NCBI GenBank assembly: GCA_964551735.1
Contig: CAZKEF010000024.1
Location: forward strand, 1-64,000
Source of the DNA: DAOUAT01 sp964551735
GTDB lineage: Bacteria > Chloroflexota > Anaerolineae > CG2-30-64-16
DNA: 64,000 nucleotides
Direction: 5' to 3'
The notes under the pieces are model-generated. The model ran no database searches and was not told the DNA's origin. It was given only the letters and a program-made list of their open reading frames with translations. Below are positions 1 through 7,721 of the stretch, piece after piece. Made by a program: the position numbers and the translations under genes. Every line of letters starts with the position of its first letter. The stretch's first letter is position 1.

Positions 1-1021
1 GCGCCGGGATGGCGGCCAGGATCTCGTCGTCGGTCACCTTGATGTAGGCGCCGTCAGTTTGGCGCACGGCAGCCAGCGCCTTGATGCGGTCAGCCGGAAG
101 GCCGGCCGAGATGCTGTCGGCGATGGTGTGGGCATCAATCGGTTTCATCTCAGTTGCGCTGATCCCGGCCCGCCACGCGTCGTACAGCGCGGCCGAGCCG
201 GCGGCCTGCACGCCCATGATCTTCGGCATCTTGGTGATCCAGCCCAGGGCCAGCAGGTCGCGCAGGCCCTTGTGAACGCCGCCGATGATGCAGCCGTCGC
301 CCACGGAGACGAAGATACGGTCCGGCGCGTCCCAGCCCAACTGCTCGCACACCTCGAGCGAAACCGTCTTCTTGCCTTCGCTCATGTACGGGTTGTAGCC
401 TGTGTTGCGGTTGAACCAGCCGAACTCCTTGGCCGCCTGGCCGCAGAGCTCGAATGCGTCGTCGTAGGTTCCGCGCACCAGGACCACGGTGCTGCCATAG
501 ACCAGCAGTTGCGCGACCTTGGCCGGTGGAGCCGTCTGGGGCACGAAAATGACATTGGGCTGGCCCACACTGGCGCACATAGCCGACAGGGCCGCACCCG
601 CGTTGCCGGTGCTGGCGGTGGTAATGATCTCGGCCCCGCGCTCCTGCGCCTTGACCACCGCGACCACGCTGGCCCGATCCTTGAAGGACGCGCTGGGCTG
701 GCGGCCATCGTCCTTGACCCAGACGTGCTTCAGCCCCAGGCCCGCAGCCAGCCGATCCGCCCGGTAGAGCGGTGTCCAGCCCACGGCCAGCGGGGGCACT
801 GGGCTGTCCGGCTTCACCGGCAGCAGCGGCTTGTAGCGCCAGACTGTGTAGTCGCGGTTCTCGGCCAGCGTCGCCGGGCTGATGCGGCGGCCGATCAGCT
901 CGTAGTTGTACTGGACGTCCACGATGCCGTCGTCGCCGTGGCGCGGGCACACATATTCGATCTCATCCGGCCCATACTCGGCGCCGCAAATGAGGCATTT
1001 CAGGGATTTGACGTGATCCAT
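1..1021 (-). CDS. Threonine synthase-like PLP enzyme (partial, C-terminus cut by window edge)
   Basis: 340 codons are visible from an ATG at 1021, and the frame is still open at base 1. The N-terminus has a small Cys pair (KCLICG) followed by CPRHGDDG, a ribbon-like start seen in the longer threonine-synthase-like family. The motif SASFKDRAS places the Schiff-base lysine near residue 114, and TASTGNAG follows as the phosphate-binding turn. By family it should be a fold-type II PLP lyase/synthase that converts phosphohomoserine to threonine. It stands first in a cluster with carbamate kinase and YgeW/YgeY homologues. In E. coli that position is held by YgeX (diaminopropionate ammonia-lyase), so a catabolic beta-elimination role is possible. 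The sequence itself resembles threonine synthase more than YgeX. Confidence 0.8.
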   Translation of the reverse strand, partial: MDHVKSLKCLICGAEYGPDEIEYVCPRHGDDGIVDVQYNYELIGRRISPATLAENRDYTVWRYKPLLPVKPDSPVPPLAVGWTPLYRADRLAAGLGLKHVWVKDDGRQPSASFKDRASVVAVVKAQERGAEIITTASTGNAGAALSAMCASVGQPNVIFVPQTAPPAKVAQLLVYGSTVVLVRGTYDDAFELCGQAAKEFGWFNRNTGYNPYMSEGKKTVSLEVCEQLGWDAPDRIFVSVGDGCIIGGVHKGLRDLLALGWITKMPKIMGVQAAGSAALYDAWRAGISATEMKPIDAHTIADSISAGLPADRIKALAAVRQTDGAYIKVTDDEILAAIPA

Positions 1022-1036
1022 GCGTTGCTCTCCGTA

Positions 1037-1083
1037 GTAGACAAGGAAACAAGTAGATAGGGAAACAAGGCCGCCTTGTCTAC
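1037..1083. repeat. Spacer inverted repeat (GTAGACAAGG arms)
   Basis: Perfect 10-base arms GTAGACAAGG (1037-1046) and CCTTGTCTAC (1074-1083) enclose degenerate copies of the same word. The element fills the whole gap between two minus-strand genes. It also encodes the last residues and the TAG stop of the upstream HicB/DinB gene (stop at 1080-1082). Confidence 0.75.
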
Positions 1084-1751
1084 TTGTCTACTTCTTCCCG
1101 CCGATACCGTTCCGCGATCTCTCGGATCTGCGCCAGGTGCTCGCGTTCGTGTTCCAGCGCGCGACGGGCGACCTTGCGGGGCGTCCATTCCTCGCCGTAA
1201 TGCACGGTGACCTGGCCTCGGTTAGCGTCGGCCAGGTCGCGCAAGCTGCCGGTCAACAGCTTGCGGGTGGCAGCCAGGCGCTCTTTGACGTCGGTGGGCC
1301 ACCTTTTCAGGCGCTGGACGTACCACCAATCCGCGTTGCCGATGTGGTTGAGGATCTCGCGGATCGAGTAGACGTTCGGGTTCGGCTTCCAATCCAACGC
1401 TTCCGGGGGCAGCTTAGCGACGGTCTCCAGCAGCTCATCGCGGCTGACTTCCAGCCACTGGACAAGCTGCTCGGTTTCGTTAGGCATCAAGGGGTTGTAG
1501 TCGGACGGGAAGATCGAGCCGGCGCACTCACGCACGTCGAATTCCAGCTTGTCGGTCTCCCGCGGCACGCCGCTGGCCCCGGCATGGATCAGGAGCGCCA
1601 GGAACGAGCGCAGGGTCTCCTCGCAGCGCGCCACGGCCTCTTTCTTGGTCAGCCCTCGTCCCACGCACCCCGGGATCGCCGGAATGTGCGCCAGGTAGCC
1701 GCCCTCCTTGAGGGTCTCATCATCGCATTCGATGTAGATGACGTATTTCAT
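1080..1751 (-). CDS. HicB-like domain fused to a DinB-like four-helix domain
   Basis: 223 aa. Residues 1-70 look like a HicB/UPF0150 antitoxin fold: a beta strand (MKYVIYIE), then YLAHIPAIPGCVGRG, then a helix EEAL-like (KKEAVARCEETL). Residues about 90-220 look like the DinB superfamily, a metal-binding four-helix bundle, with candidate ligands in LNHIGNADWW and EHEREHLAQI. No HicA toxin gene is adjacent, so a toxin-antitoxin role is not supported. In DinB proteins the fold serves thiol transfer or unknown reactions. A CGGAGG ribosome site lies just before the ATG at 1751. The function is unknown; the domain assignment is from sequence pattern only. Confidence 0.75.
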   Translation of the reverse strand: MKYVIYIECDDETLKEGGYLAHIPAIPGCVGRGLTKKEAVARCEETLRSFLALLIHAGASGVPRETDKLEFDVRECAGSIFPSDYNPLMPNETEQLVQWLEVSRDELLETVAKLPPEALDWKPNPNVYSIREILNHIGNADWWYVQRLKRWPTDVKERLAATRKLLTGSLRDLADANRGQVTVHYGEEWTPRKVARRALEHEREHLAQIREIAERYRREEVDK

Positions 1752-1769
1752 GGCGTGCCTCCGGGAACG

Positions 1770-1894
1770 GGTAGACAGGTAGGCAGTAGACGAGTAGACA
1801 AGTAGGCAAGTAGGCCAAGGGGCAAGGACTGCTACTGGTCAACTTATTTCCTTTGTTTCCCTGTTTCCTTGGTTCCCCGTCTCCTTGTCTACTC
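1770..1894. repeat. Word-repeat spacer (gtagacaagtaggcaag / ccttgtctactc)
   Basis: The left half is a run of tagaca/taggca words and the right half is the complementary wording (tttccctgtttccttgg, cttgtctactc). Together they form a large imperfect hairpin between the carbamate kinase stop and the HicB/DinB start. No coding potential is seen in it. It belongs to the same family as the spacers at 1037, 2884, 3432 and 4470. Confidence 0.65.
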
Positions 1895-2861
1895 AATTCG
1901 CGACAATATGCGTCCCGGTCTCACCGCGCAGCGCGCGGCCGATGTTTTCCGGGTTGGTGATGATCGCGTGCTTGCCGCCGTTCTCCAGATACCAGATGAT
2001 CGCCTGGATTTTGGGCGCCATCGAGCCTTTGGCAAAATGCTTGCCCTCGGCCAGGTATTGCTTCGCCTCGGACAGGGTCATGCGGTCCAGCCACTGCTGA
2101 TCCGGCTTGCCGAAGTTGATCGCCACTTTCTCGACCGCGGTGGAGATCAGGAACAGGTCGGCGTTGACGCTCTGCGCCAGCAGGCTGGAGGCATAATCCT
2201 TGTCAATCACTGCGGCCGTGCCCTGATAGTTGCCGTCGCCGGGATCAATCACGGGGATGCCGCCGCCGCCCACGGTGATGACAACCACGCCCGCGTTGAG
2301 CAGCGCCTTGACGGTGTCTAGCTCTACCACTTCCTTCGGCAGCGGGGAGGCGACCACGCGGCGCCAGCCGCGGCCGGCATCCTCGACCACCGACCAGGCC
2401 ATCTCGGCCTCGCGGCGCTTGGCCTCGGCCTCGTCCATGAAGCCGCCGATCGGCTTAGAGGGGTGCTTGAATGCGGGATCATTGCGATCCACCAAGACCT
2501 GGGTGATGACGGTAGCGACGTTCTTGTTGATCTTGCGTTGGAACAACCAGTTCTGGAGGGTCTGTTGTAACGCGTAACCGATGGCGCCCTGGCTGTCCGC
2601 GCCGCAGACGTCGAGCGGCACCTCGTGCATCCCCTCGGCCTTGGCTGCGATCTCGGAGCGGCGCAGGATGAAGCCCACCTGCGGCCCGTTGCCGTGACCG
2701 ATGGCGACGTCCCAACCGGCCTCGATCATGTCGGCGATGTGGTAGGTGGTCTCCTTGGCCGCTTGATACTGGTCTTCGACTGATTGATGCTTGGCGTCTT
2801 TAATCAGCGAGTTGCCGCCGATAGCGACGACGGCGACTTTGCGGGTAGTGTTTTGGGTCAT
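1893..2861 (-). CDS. arcC: Carbamate kinase
   Basis: 322 aa, a normal family length. It catalyses the reversible transfer of phosphate from carbamoyl phosphate to ADP, giving ATP, CO2 and ammonia. The amino-acid-kinase signatures are clear: AIGGNSLI near residue 14, GHGNGPQVG near 55-63, VGGGGIPVI and the ADP-site stretch DKDYASSLLA. AGGAGA precedes the ATG at 2861. It lies in a minus-strand group with two carbamoyltransferases and a YgeY-type hydrolase. There it most likely works catabolically, harvesting ATP from carbamoyl phosphate released during purine or ureide breakdown, as YqeA is thought to do in enterobacteria. Arginine deiminase genes are absent, which argues against the classical ADI pathway. 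Confidence 0.93.
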   Translation of the reverse strand: MTQNTTRKVAVVAIGGNSLIKDAKHQSVEDQYQAAKETTYHIADMIEAGWDVAIGHGNGPQVGFILRRSEIAAKAEGMHEVPLDVCGADSQGAIGYALQQTLQNWLFQRKINKNVATVITQVLVDRNDPAFKHPSKPIGGFMDEAEAKRREAEMAWSVVEDAGRGWRRVVASPLPKEVVELDTVKALLNAGVVVITVGGGGIPVIDPGDGNYQGTAAVIDKDYASSLLAQSVNADLFLISTAVEKVAINFGKPDQQWLDRMTLSEAKQYLAEGKHFAKGSMAPKIQAIIWYLENGGKHAIITNPENIGRALRGETGTHIVAN

Positions 2862-2883
2862 ATGTGTGCTCTCCTATGCATGC

Positions 2884-2931
2884 AGTAGACAAGGAAACAA
2901 GTAGACAAGTAGGCAAGGAAACAAGGTTAAG
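2884..2931. repeat. Word-repeat spacer (gtagacaaggaaacaag)
   Basis: Tandem degenerate copies of gtagacaag and ggaaacaag fill the stretch just upstream of the carbamate kinase start, ending at the 3' end of the broken four-helix gene. It has the same wording as the spacers at 1037 and 1770. Confidence 0.6.
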
Positions 2932-3395
2932 ATGCTGGCAATTCGGTAAGTTCATCGGCGAAATCGGTAGGTGTCACGTCATACATCGCACCTTCTTCGG
3001 CAACGAGACGAGTTCCATAGTGCACCTGGCCTTGCTGTTGTCGCCAGATGTAGGCAATGTAGCCATTCAGTGCTCGTTCGGCTTCACGACCGAGGTCGTA
3101 GAGCTCCTGGTAGCGCTGAACATCCATGTAGTTCAGATCGTGCGCTGTGATGATGTGATTGATCGTCTCTGTCAACGAACGACGGGCGATGTAATAGAAG
3201 CGCAGACAGTCCAGAGGGATAACGTCCATAGCCCTCAGCAATATTCGCCATCGTGCTTTTGGACGACTTGCGGATTTGCGGTGCCAGATCGAACCGTTCA
3301 ATAGCCGGCAGTGTCTCCGCCAGCTTGTGGCACTCGATCATCAAACGGCACGTCAACTACCAGGCCTTCAAATCCTCAAAGCCCCTGTTCGCCAC
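2927..3395 (-). pseudogene. Broken four-helix-bundle (S23/IVP-type) protein gene
   Basis: The pieces read as one family member split twice. From a GTG at 3395 the frame gives a typical start (GFEDLKAW), then an in-frame TAG at 3357-3359. The same frame resumes with LAETLPAIERFDLAPQIRKS and MANIAEGYGRY. After the codons for GRYP the frame shifts by one base near 3214, and the family sequence continues as LRFYYIARRSLTETINHI to the stop at 2927. Intact members are about 120 aa, often encoded inside 23S rRNA intervening sequences or beside mobile material. Two independent lesions make a sequencing error less likely than decay. It interrupts the carbamate kinase/ygeW group. Confidence 0.72.
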
Positions 3396-3431
3396 TTCCC
3401 CATCCTTCCCCGTCTGCCTCGTCGTGCCCTC

Positions 3432-3479
3432 GTCCCTTGTTGCCCTATTTCCTTGTTTCCTTGTCTACCCCGGCCTTAT
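3432..3479. repeat. Word-repeat spacer (cccttgttgccctatttcc)
   Basis: A short tract of ccttgtt/ccctatttcc/cttgtctac words directly follows the ygeW stop codon. It is the complementary-strand wording of the gtagacaag family and can pair with the copy at 2884-2931. No gene is seen here. Confidence 0.5.
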
Positions 3480-4466
3480 CTACATCGTCAACGCCATGAC
3501 CGCCTTCTGCGCATGCAGCCGGTTTTCCGCCTCGTCGTACACCACCGAGTTCGGGCCGTCAATGACGGCATCGGTGACCTCGATGTTGCGGTCGGCGGGC
3601 AGCGGGTGCATGTAGATCGCGTCGGGCTGCGCCAGGGCCATCTTGGCCTCGTCGGTGATCCAGTTCTTGAAGGAATCCTGGAGCTTCTTGCCCTCCACCT
3701 TGTCGGTAGTGGTCAACAGCGGGCCCCACGACTTGGCGTAGATCACATCCGCGTCCTTGAACGCGATATCCATGCCATTCACGTCTTCCACGATCTCGAA
3801 AGCGGTCTTATACTTGCGCGCCTGCTCCTGGGCCATGCCCACGATCTCGGGCATCAGTTGGAAGCCGGGCGGATACGCCAGGGTCACGTCCATGCCGAAG
3901 CGCGGCATCTGCAGGATCAGCGACTGCGGCACAGAGATCGGCTTGAGGTAGGACGCGGCGTAGGCCCACGAGACGACGATCTTCTTCTTGCGCAGATCGC
4001 GGCCCTTCTTTTCCATGATGGTCATCAGGTCGGCCAGGCACTGGAAGGGATGGTAGATCTCGCACTGCATGTTCAGCACCGGCACGCGGGAGGCCTTCGC
4101 TACTGCGTTCAGGTACGCGTTGCCGATGGGCCAATCGCAGTGGCGGATGGCGATGCCGTCGAAGTAGCGGCCGAAGATCTCGCCGATTTCCTTCGGGGTG
4201 TCGCCGTGTGCGATCTGGGTGGTGGTGCTTTCGATGAACGCCGCGTGGCCGCCGAGCTGGGCCATACCGGCCTCAAACGAGCCGCGGGTGCGGGTGCTGC
4301 TGAAGAAGAACAGCATCGCCAACACCTTATCGCGCAGATACGCGTGGGGTTCGTTCAGCGCGCGCTTGCGCTTCAGATCGAACGCCACGTCCAGGACGGT
4401 TTCGACCTCTTCCTTGGAAAAGTCGAGGTCGCCAATGAGATCACGACCGTGAAGATAGGTTTGCAT
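3480..4466 (-). CDS. ygeW: YgeW-type knotted carbamoyltransferase
   Basis: 328 aa from the ATG at 4466; a longer TTG start at 4577 would run through repeat spacer sequence and is unlikely. Carbamoyl-phosphate signatures are SSTRTR (56-61), HPFQ (139-142) and HPLPADR (287-293). Several stretches match what I recall of E. coli YgeW: QIAHGDT, SWAYAASYLKPISVPQ, FGMDVTLAYPPGF and AFKDADVIYAKSW. The family transfers a carbamoyl group between an amine and phosphate; in purine-degrading clusters it is placed downstream of a ureido compound. Here it would work with the carbamate kinase at 1893-2861. It is shorter than E. coli YgeW (close to 400 aa as I recall) because a C-terminal insertion is missing. 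The exact substrate cannot be read from sequence. Confidence 0.85.
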   Translation of the reverse strand: MQTYLHGRDLIGDLDFSKEEVETVLDVAFDLKRKRALNEPHAYLRDKVLAMLFFFSSTRTRGSFEAGMAQLGGHAAFIESTTTQIAHGDTPKEIGEIFGRYFDGIAIRHCDWPIGNAYLNAVAKASRVPVLNMQCEIYHPFQCLADLMTIMEKKGRDLRKKKIVVSWAYAASYLKPISVPQSLILQMPRFGMDVTLAYPPGFQLMPEIVGMAQEQARKYKTAFEIVEDVNGMDIAFKDADVIYAKSWGPLLTTTDKVEGKKLQDSFKNWITDEAKMALAQPDAIYMHPLPADRNIEVTDAVIDGPNSVVYDEAENRLHAQKAVMALTM

Positions 4467-4469
4467 AGG

Positions 4470-4610
4470 TTGAGTCTCCTTGTCTATTGGTAAGCTGGTA
4501 AACGGGTAGATTGGTGGATTGATGGACTGGTAGACTGGCAAGCGGCCTGAACGATGAGGACATCCCCAGCTTACCAAGTTACCAGTTTACCAAGTTACCA
4601 GTCTACCGAT
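4470..4610. repeat. Word-repeat spacer (tagactgg / ttaccaagtt)
   Basis: The left part has ggtaagctggtaaacggg, tagattggtgga and tagactggcaag. The right part has the complement (cagcttaccaagttaccag, ccagtctacc). The two halves can fold into a long imperfect hairpin between ygeW and the nucleotidyltransferase gene. The last codons of the nucleotidyltransferase lie inside the right half. Confidence 0.65.
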
Positions 4611-5161
4611 TGCCTGTATAGTTCGTCGAAGCGCGTGAGCAACTCCGGTTTCTCAAGCGCCTCGGCGAATTGCGCCAGCCAGTCGCTGACGTAGCTCACG
4701 TTCAGCTTGCCACGTTGGCGCAGCAAGATGCCCTCGATGTCCTGCCAGTCCTTTGCCCGGTTAGCGATGGCCTTGTGAATAATCAAGTCTTCGGCTGTGC
4801 AAACCGGGAGGAGCAGCCCTTCCAATTCGATCAGTTCCGCGTGCTGGATCGCCTGTTCCTCGTAAGGCAGAACGGCGACCAGCAGATCCACGATCATGTC
4901 GGGCACAACTTCGATGGCGATGACCAGCGCGCTCTCTGCCTTCCCCAGCCAGGGTCGGCGGTAGGGTTTGAACCGCGACTCGGTCAGCGTCCGAAACTGG
5001 GCAATCGTCATGCCCTTGACCAGCACCTTGAGATCGGCGTCATGTGTGGCGCGCGGCTCACCGCGCACGGCGTTCGCGATCCCGTCGATGATGACGTAAG
5101 GAACGTCCAGCGCCTTCAGGAAGCTGTCAACCTGTCGGAGCGCATCAACCTGGAACAACAT
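4595..5161 (-). CDS. Nucleotidyltransferase-fold protein
   Basis: 188 aa from the ATG at 5161 (MLFQVDALRQ). The stretch VIIDGIANAVRGEPRATHDADL resembles the [IG]G..A...G..R.T.D.D core of MNT/AbiEii-type nucleotidyltransferases, with the DAD pair as likely metal ligands. A later VCTAEDLIIHKAIANRAKDWQD is a typical C-terminal motif of this family (EDLI.HK..A.R.KD..D). Such proteins transfer nucleotides to RNA, proteins or drugs, and many are toxins of two-gene systems. The start overlaps by 17 bases the end of a small upstream gene, which suggests translational coupling. The target is unknown. Its position inside a purine-catabolism group looks incidental. Confidence 0.75.
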   Translation of the reverse strand: MLFQVDALRQVDSFLKALDVPYVIIDGIANAVRGEPRATHDADLKVLVKGMTIAQFRTLTESRFKPYRRPWLGKAESALVIAIEVVPDMIVDLLVAVLPYEEQAIQHAELIELEGLLLPVCTAEDLIIHKAIANRAKDWQDIEGILLRQRGKLNVSYVSDWLAQFAEALEKPELLTRFDELYRQSVDW

Positions 5162-5399
5162 AGTTCCACCTGGCTGCGGCTTTTCGCAGGTCTGCCTCAA
5201 GGCCCAGATAATGCTGGCGGCGTTTCTCGGCAAATGCCTCGCGCGCATCGGGTGAAAGCTTCACGAGGAATTCGCACAGCGCGAGATAACTGCGGATGCT
5301 GTCTTGCGGAAGTTCCCGCGGCAACCTCCACTTAAGTTCCTCGCGCTCGGCTTCGTTGATCAGCCGATACTCCGCAGCCCATTCCTTGACGGTCATCAT
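5145..5399 (-). CDS. Small acidic/basic helical protein, partner of the nucleotidyltransferase
   Basis: 84 aa from an ATG at 5399 (a second ATG follows at 5396). It is rich in Glu, Arg and Leu (EWAAEYRLINEAEREELKWR, LPQDSIRSYLALCEFLVKLS) and is predicted to be mostly helical, without a signal peptide. I recognise no family. It is transcribed with, and overlaps by 17 bases, the nucleotidyltransferase gene. That arrangement is common for two-gene systems in which a small protein neutralises or guides the enzyme. The evidence is only context and overlap, so a toxin-antitoxin role is a guess. Confidence 0.6.
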   Translation of the reverse strand: MMTVKEWAAEYRLINEAEREELKWRLPRELPQDSIRSYLALCEFLVKLSPDAREAFAEKRRQHYLGLEADLRKAAARWNYVVPG

Positions 5400-5415
5400 G
5401 GTGTGGCCTACCAGT

Positions 5416-6411
5416 TTACCGGTTCGCGATTTCGTCCGTGCGGCCCAGAACCAGCGCCAGCAGCGCCATGCGCATGACCACGCCGTGGTACGCCTCCTGC
5501 CAGTAGCGCGACCACTTGGTGATGTCCACATCCAGCGGGATTTCATCCATACGCGGCAGCGAGTGCAGCAGGATCGCATCCGACTTGGCCTTGTTCGCCA
5601 GCAGCTCGCGGGTGATTTTGTAGGCGGCCGGGGTCAGGCTCTTGTCTTTGCTGGCCTCCTGGCGCGCCTGGGTGTAGTCGGGCTGGATGACCGGCTCGAC
5701 CAGGATCACGTCCGCGTCCGCGATGACCTGCTCGACATGCTCGGCCTCCTTGAAGTCGAGCGAATACCGATCGAAGTCCGTCTTGTATTCCTCCGGCATC
5801 CGCATGTCGGGCGAGCCAGGGAACAGGGCGTCGGGGGTCGGCCCAACGAACGTGACCGGGCAATCGAACTGCGTCAGCGCATAGCCCAGCGAGTGCATGG
5901 TGCGCATCCGCATGTCGCCGACCGCCACCCACTTCAGGCCATCAATGCGGCCCTTTGTGCGCAGCACGGTGTAAAGGTCGGTCAAAATTTGGGTGGGGTG
6001 CTCGCCCCAGCCGTCACCGCCGTTGATGATCGGCACCGACGACCATATCGCCGCTTCCTGCGGCGCGCCTTTCTGGTAGTGGCGCATCACGATCACATCG
6101 CCGTAGAACTCCAGCATCTTGACGGTATCTTTGATGGACTCCTGGTACCAATCGCCCGCGCGGGTCATCTTGGCGTCCGAGAAACCGGTGACATGACCGC
6201 CCAGGCGATGCATGGCGGCCTCATGCGCCAGGCGCGTCCGGGTGGACGGTTGGTAGAACGCGGTGACCAGCGTCTTGTCCCTCAACAGCTCCCCGTTGTG
6301 CCGGTTGCGCGCAAATGGCTCCATCTGTTCTGCTACATCGAACACGCGGAAGAATTCCTGCCGCTCGAAGTCCTTGAGCGAAAGGATGTCACGACCCTCA
6401 AAACTACGCAT
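5416..6411 (-). CDS. Aspartate/ornithine carbamoyltransferase family enzyme
   Basis: 331 aa. Carbamoyl-phosphate loop PSTRTR (55-60), the GWGEHPTQ segment (135-141) and HSLPRMDE (283-290) are all present. The overall pattern (AFYQPSTRTRLAHEAAMHRLGG, INGGDG.GEHPTQILTDLYTV) is closest to the catalytic chain of aspartate carbamoyltransferase, yet the usual H-P-L-P is H-S-L-P and the 80s loop region carries GDWYQESIKD. No pyrI or other pyrimidine genes are adjacent. It sits with YgeW, YgeY and carbamate kinase, so a catabolic carbamoyl transfer (ureido compound to carbamoyl phosphate) is more likely than pyrimidine synthesis. A biosynthetic pyrB role cannot be excluded from sequence alone. Confidence 0.8.
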   Translation of the reverse strand: MRSFEGRDILSLKDFERQEFFRVFDVAEQMEPFARNRHNGELLRDKTLVTAFYQPSTRTRLAHEAAMHRLGGHVTGFSDAKMTRAGDWYQESIKDTVKMLEFYGDVIVMRHYQKGAPQEAAIWSSVPIINGGDGWGEHPTQILTDLYTVLRTKGRIDGLKWVAVGDMRMRTMHSLGYALTQFDCPVTFVGPTPDALFPGSPDMRMPEEYKTDFDRYSLDFKEAEHVEQVIADADVILVEPVIQPDYTQARQEASKDKSLTPAAYKITRELLANKAKSDAILLHSLPRMDEIPLDVDITKWSRYWQEAYHGVVMRMALLALVLGRTDEIANR

Positions 6412-6443
6412 GTGAAAAGCCTCCTCGTTGAGTTGAGTAGATA

Positions 6444-7664
6444 TTACTTCAGATAGTCCTTAATCGTCTTGGGCAGCCAGGCATACCATTCCGCTGCGCG
6501 CACCACATCGTCCAACGGCACGTTCTCGTGCATCATGTGCGCGGTCTTCTCATCGCCCGGCCCCAGGCCGATGGACGGGATCTTCGCCTTGCCGGCCCAG
6601 TAGGTGCCGTTGGTGGAGAAGTCCCAGGCGCCCAGCGGCTTGGCCTCGCCCCACAGCTCCTGCATGGCCTTCAGCCCGGCTTGCGCCAGCGGATGCGTGT
6701 CTTCCAACAGCCAGGCGGGATAGTACTTGCTCACCGGGAAGACGAAGCCGGTGTACGAGGGTTCGTCGTAGAACAGCTCCTCGACTACGATCTCCTGCTG
6801 CAAATAGTCCGGGATCAGGCCCTTGATCTGCGCGATCACCTCATCGTGCGGTTCATTCAGGGTGATGCGGCGATCCAGGAAGATGGTGAATTGATCGGGC
6901 ACCGCGTTCAGTGAAGCCGTGCGCACGGCAACGTCGGTCACCGCGATGGACGACATGCCCTGGAGCGGATGGCCGCCCATGCCGAACCGGAACCGGCGAT
7001 CCAGGTCGCGGATCGCCATGATCACGCCGGCCATCTTGTACACCGCGTTATCGCCCAGGTAGTGCGAGGCCGCGTGCGCCGATCGGCCCGAGGCGGTGAT
7101 CTTCAACTCGATGCGGCCCTTGTGACCGCGGTAGACCTGCATTTTGGTGGGTTCGCCGATGACCACGAAATCGGGGCGCACCTGGGGATCAGCCTCCACG
7201 AAGGCGTTGGGCGCGATGCCGTCGCACCACTCTTCCATGTTGCCGAAGTAGTACACGGTGTAGTCGTCCAGTAGGCCCAGGTCTCGGGCGATGGCCAGGC
7301 CGTAAACCATGCCTGGGGTGCTGCCTTTCTCGTCGCACGCGCCGCGCGCGTACAGCAAGCCGTTCTCCACCTTGCCCACGAACGGATCCCAGTGCCATTC
7401 GTTGGGATCGCCGATGCCCACGGTGTCAATGTGCGAATCGTAGACGATCACTTTGGGGCCATCGCCAATGCGCCCGATGGTGTTGCCCATCTTGTCGAAG
7501 CGCGCTTCATCGTAACCGAGCTTGCGCATCTCGGCCTGGATGCGCTCACCTACAGGGCCGATCTGCGAGTTCATCGAGGGGATCGCGCAGATGTCGCGCA
7601 TGAACTGGATGATGTTGTCGCGCTGTTCGCGCACACGTTTTCTGATTTCGAACATTCGATCCAT
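6444..7664 (-). CDS. ygeY: YgeY-type M20 family metallohydrolase
   Basis: 406 aa. M20 dimetal features are present: DSHIDTVG (H78, D80), GACDEKGS (bridging D111), NMEEWCDG (catalytic and ligand Glu near 144-145), IGEPTK and a late HMMHENVP. Full-length similarity of pattern (AIPSMNSQIGPVGERIQ, GACDEKGSTPGMVYGL, VYRGHKGRIELK) is to YgeY, which was earlier annotated as a putative selenium-metabolism hydrolase and lies in bacterial purine/urate degradation clusters. It should hydrolyse an amide or ureido bond of an open-ring purine product. The gene lies between a GntR regulator and the carbamoyltransferases, all on the minus strand. The precise substrate is not readable here. Confidence 0.88.
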   Translation of the reverse strand: MDRMFEIRKRVREQRDNIIQFMRDICAIPSMNSQIGPVGERIQAEMRKLGYDEARFDKMGNTIGRIGDGPKVIVYDSHIDTVGIGDPNEWHWDPFVGKVENGLLYARGACDEKGSTPGMVYGLAIARDLGLLDDYTVYYFGNMEEWCDGIAPNAFVEADPQVRPDFVVIGEPTKMQVYRGHKGRIELKITASGRSAHAASHYLGDNAVYKMAGVIMAIRDLDRRFRFGMGGHPLQGMSSIAVTDVAVRTASLNAVPDQFTIFLDRRITLNEPHDEVIAQIKGLIPDYLQQEIVVEELFYDEPSYTGFVFPVSKYYPAWLLEDTHPLAQAGLKAMQELWGEAKPLGAWDFSTNGTYWAGKAKIPSIGLGPGDEKTAHMMHENVPLDDVVRAAEWYAWLPKTIKDYLK

Positions 7665-7721
7665 TGCATTTTCCTCCAGGTGTAAGTCGAATATGCTCTT
7701 CGCCAGCGGTCGGCAGGGACA

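Noticed and set aside
1..1021. YgeX (diaminopropionate ammonia-lyase) as the identity of the first gene
   Set aside because: The Cys-containing N-terminus and SASFKDR motif are closer to threonine synthase; only the neighbourhood suggests YgeX.
1080..1751. HicAB toxin-antitoxin module
   Set aside because: No HicA-like gene is adjacent, and the protein carries an additional DinB-like domain.
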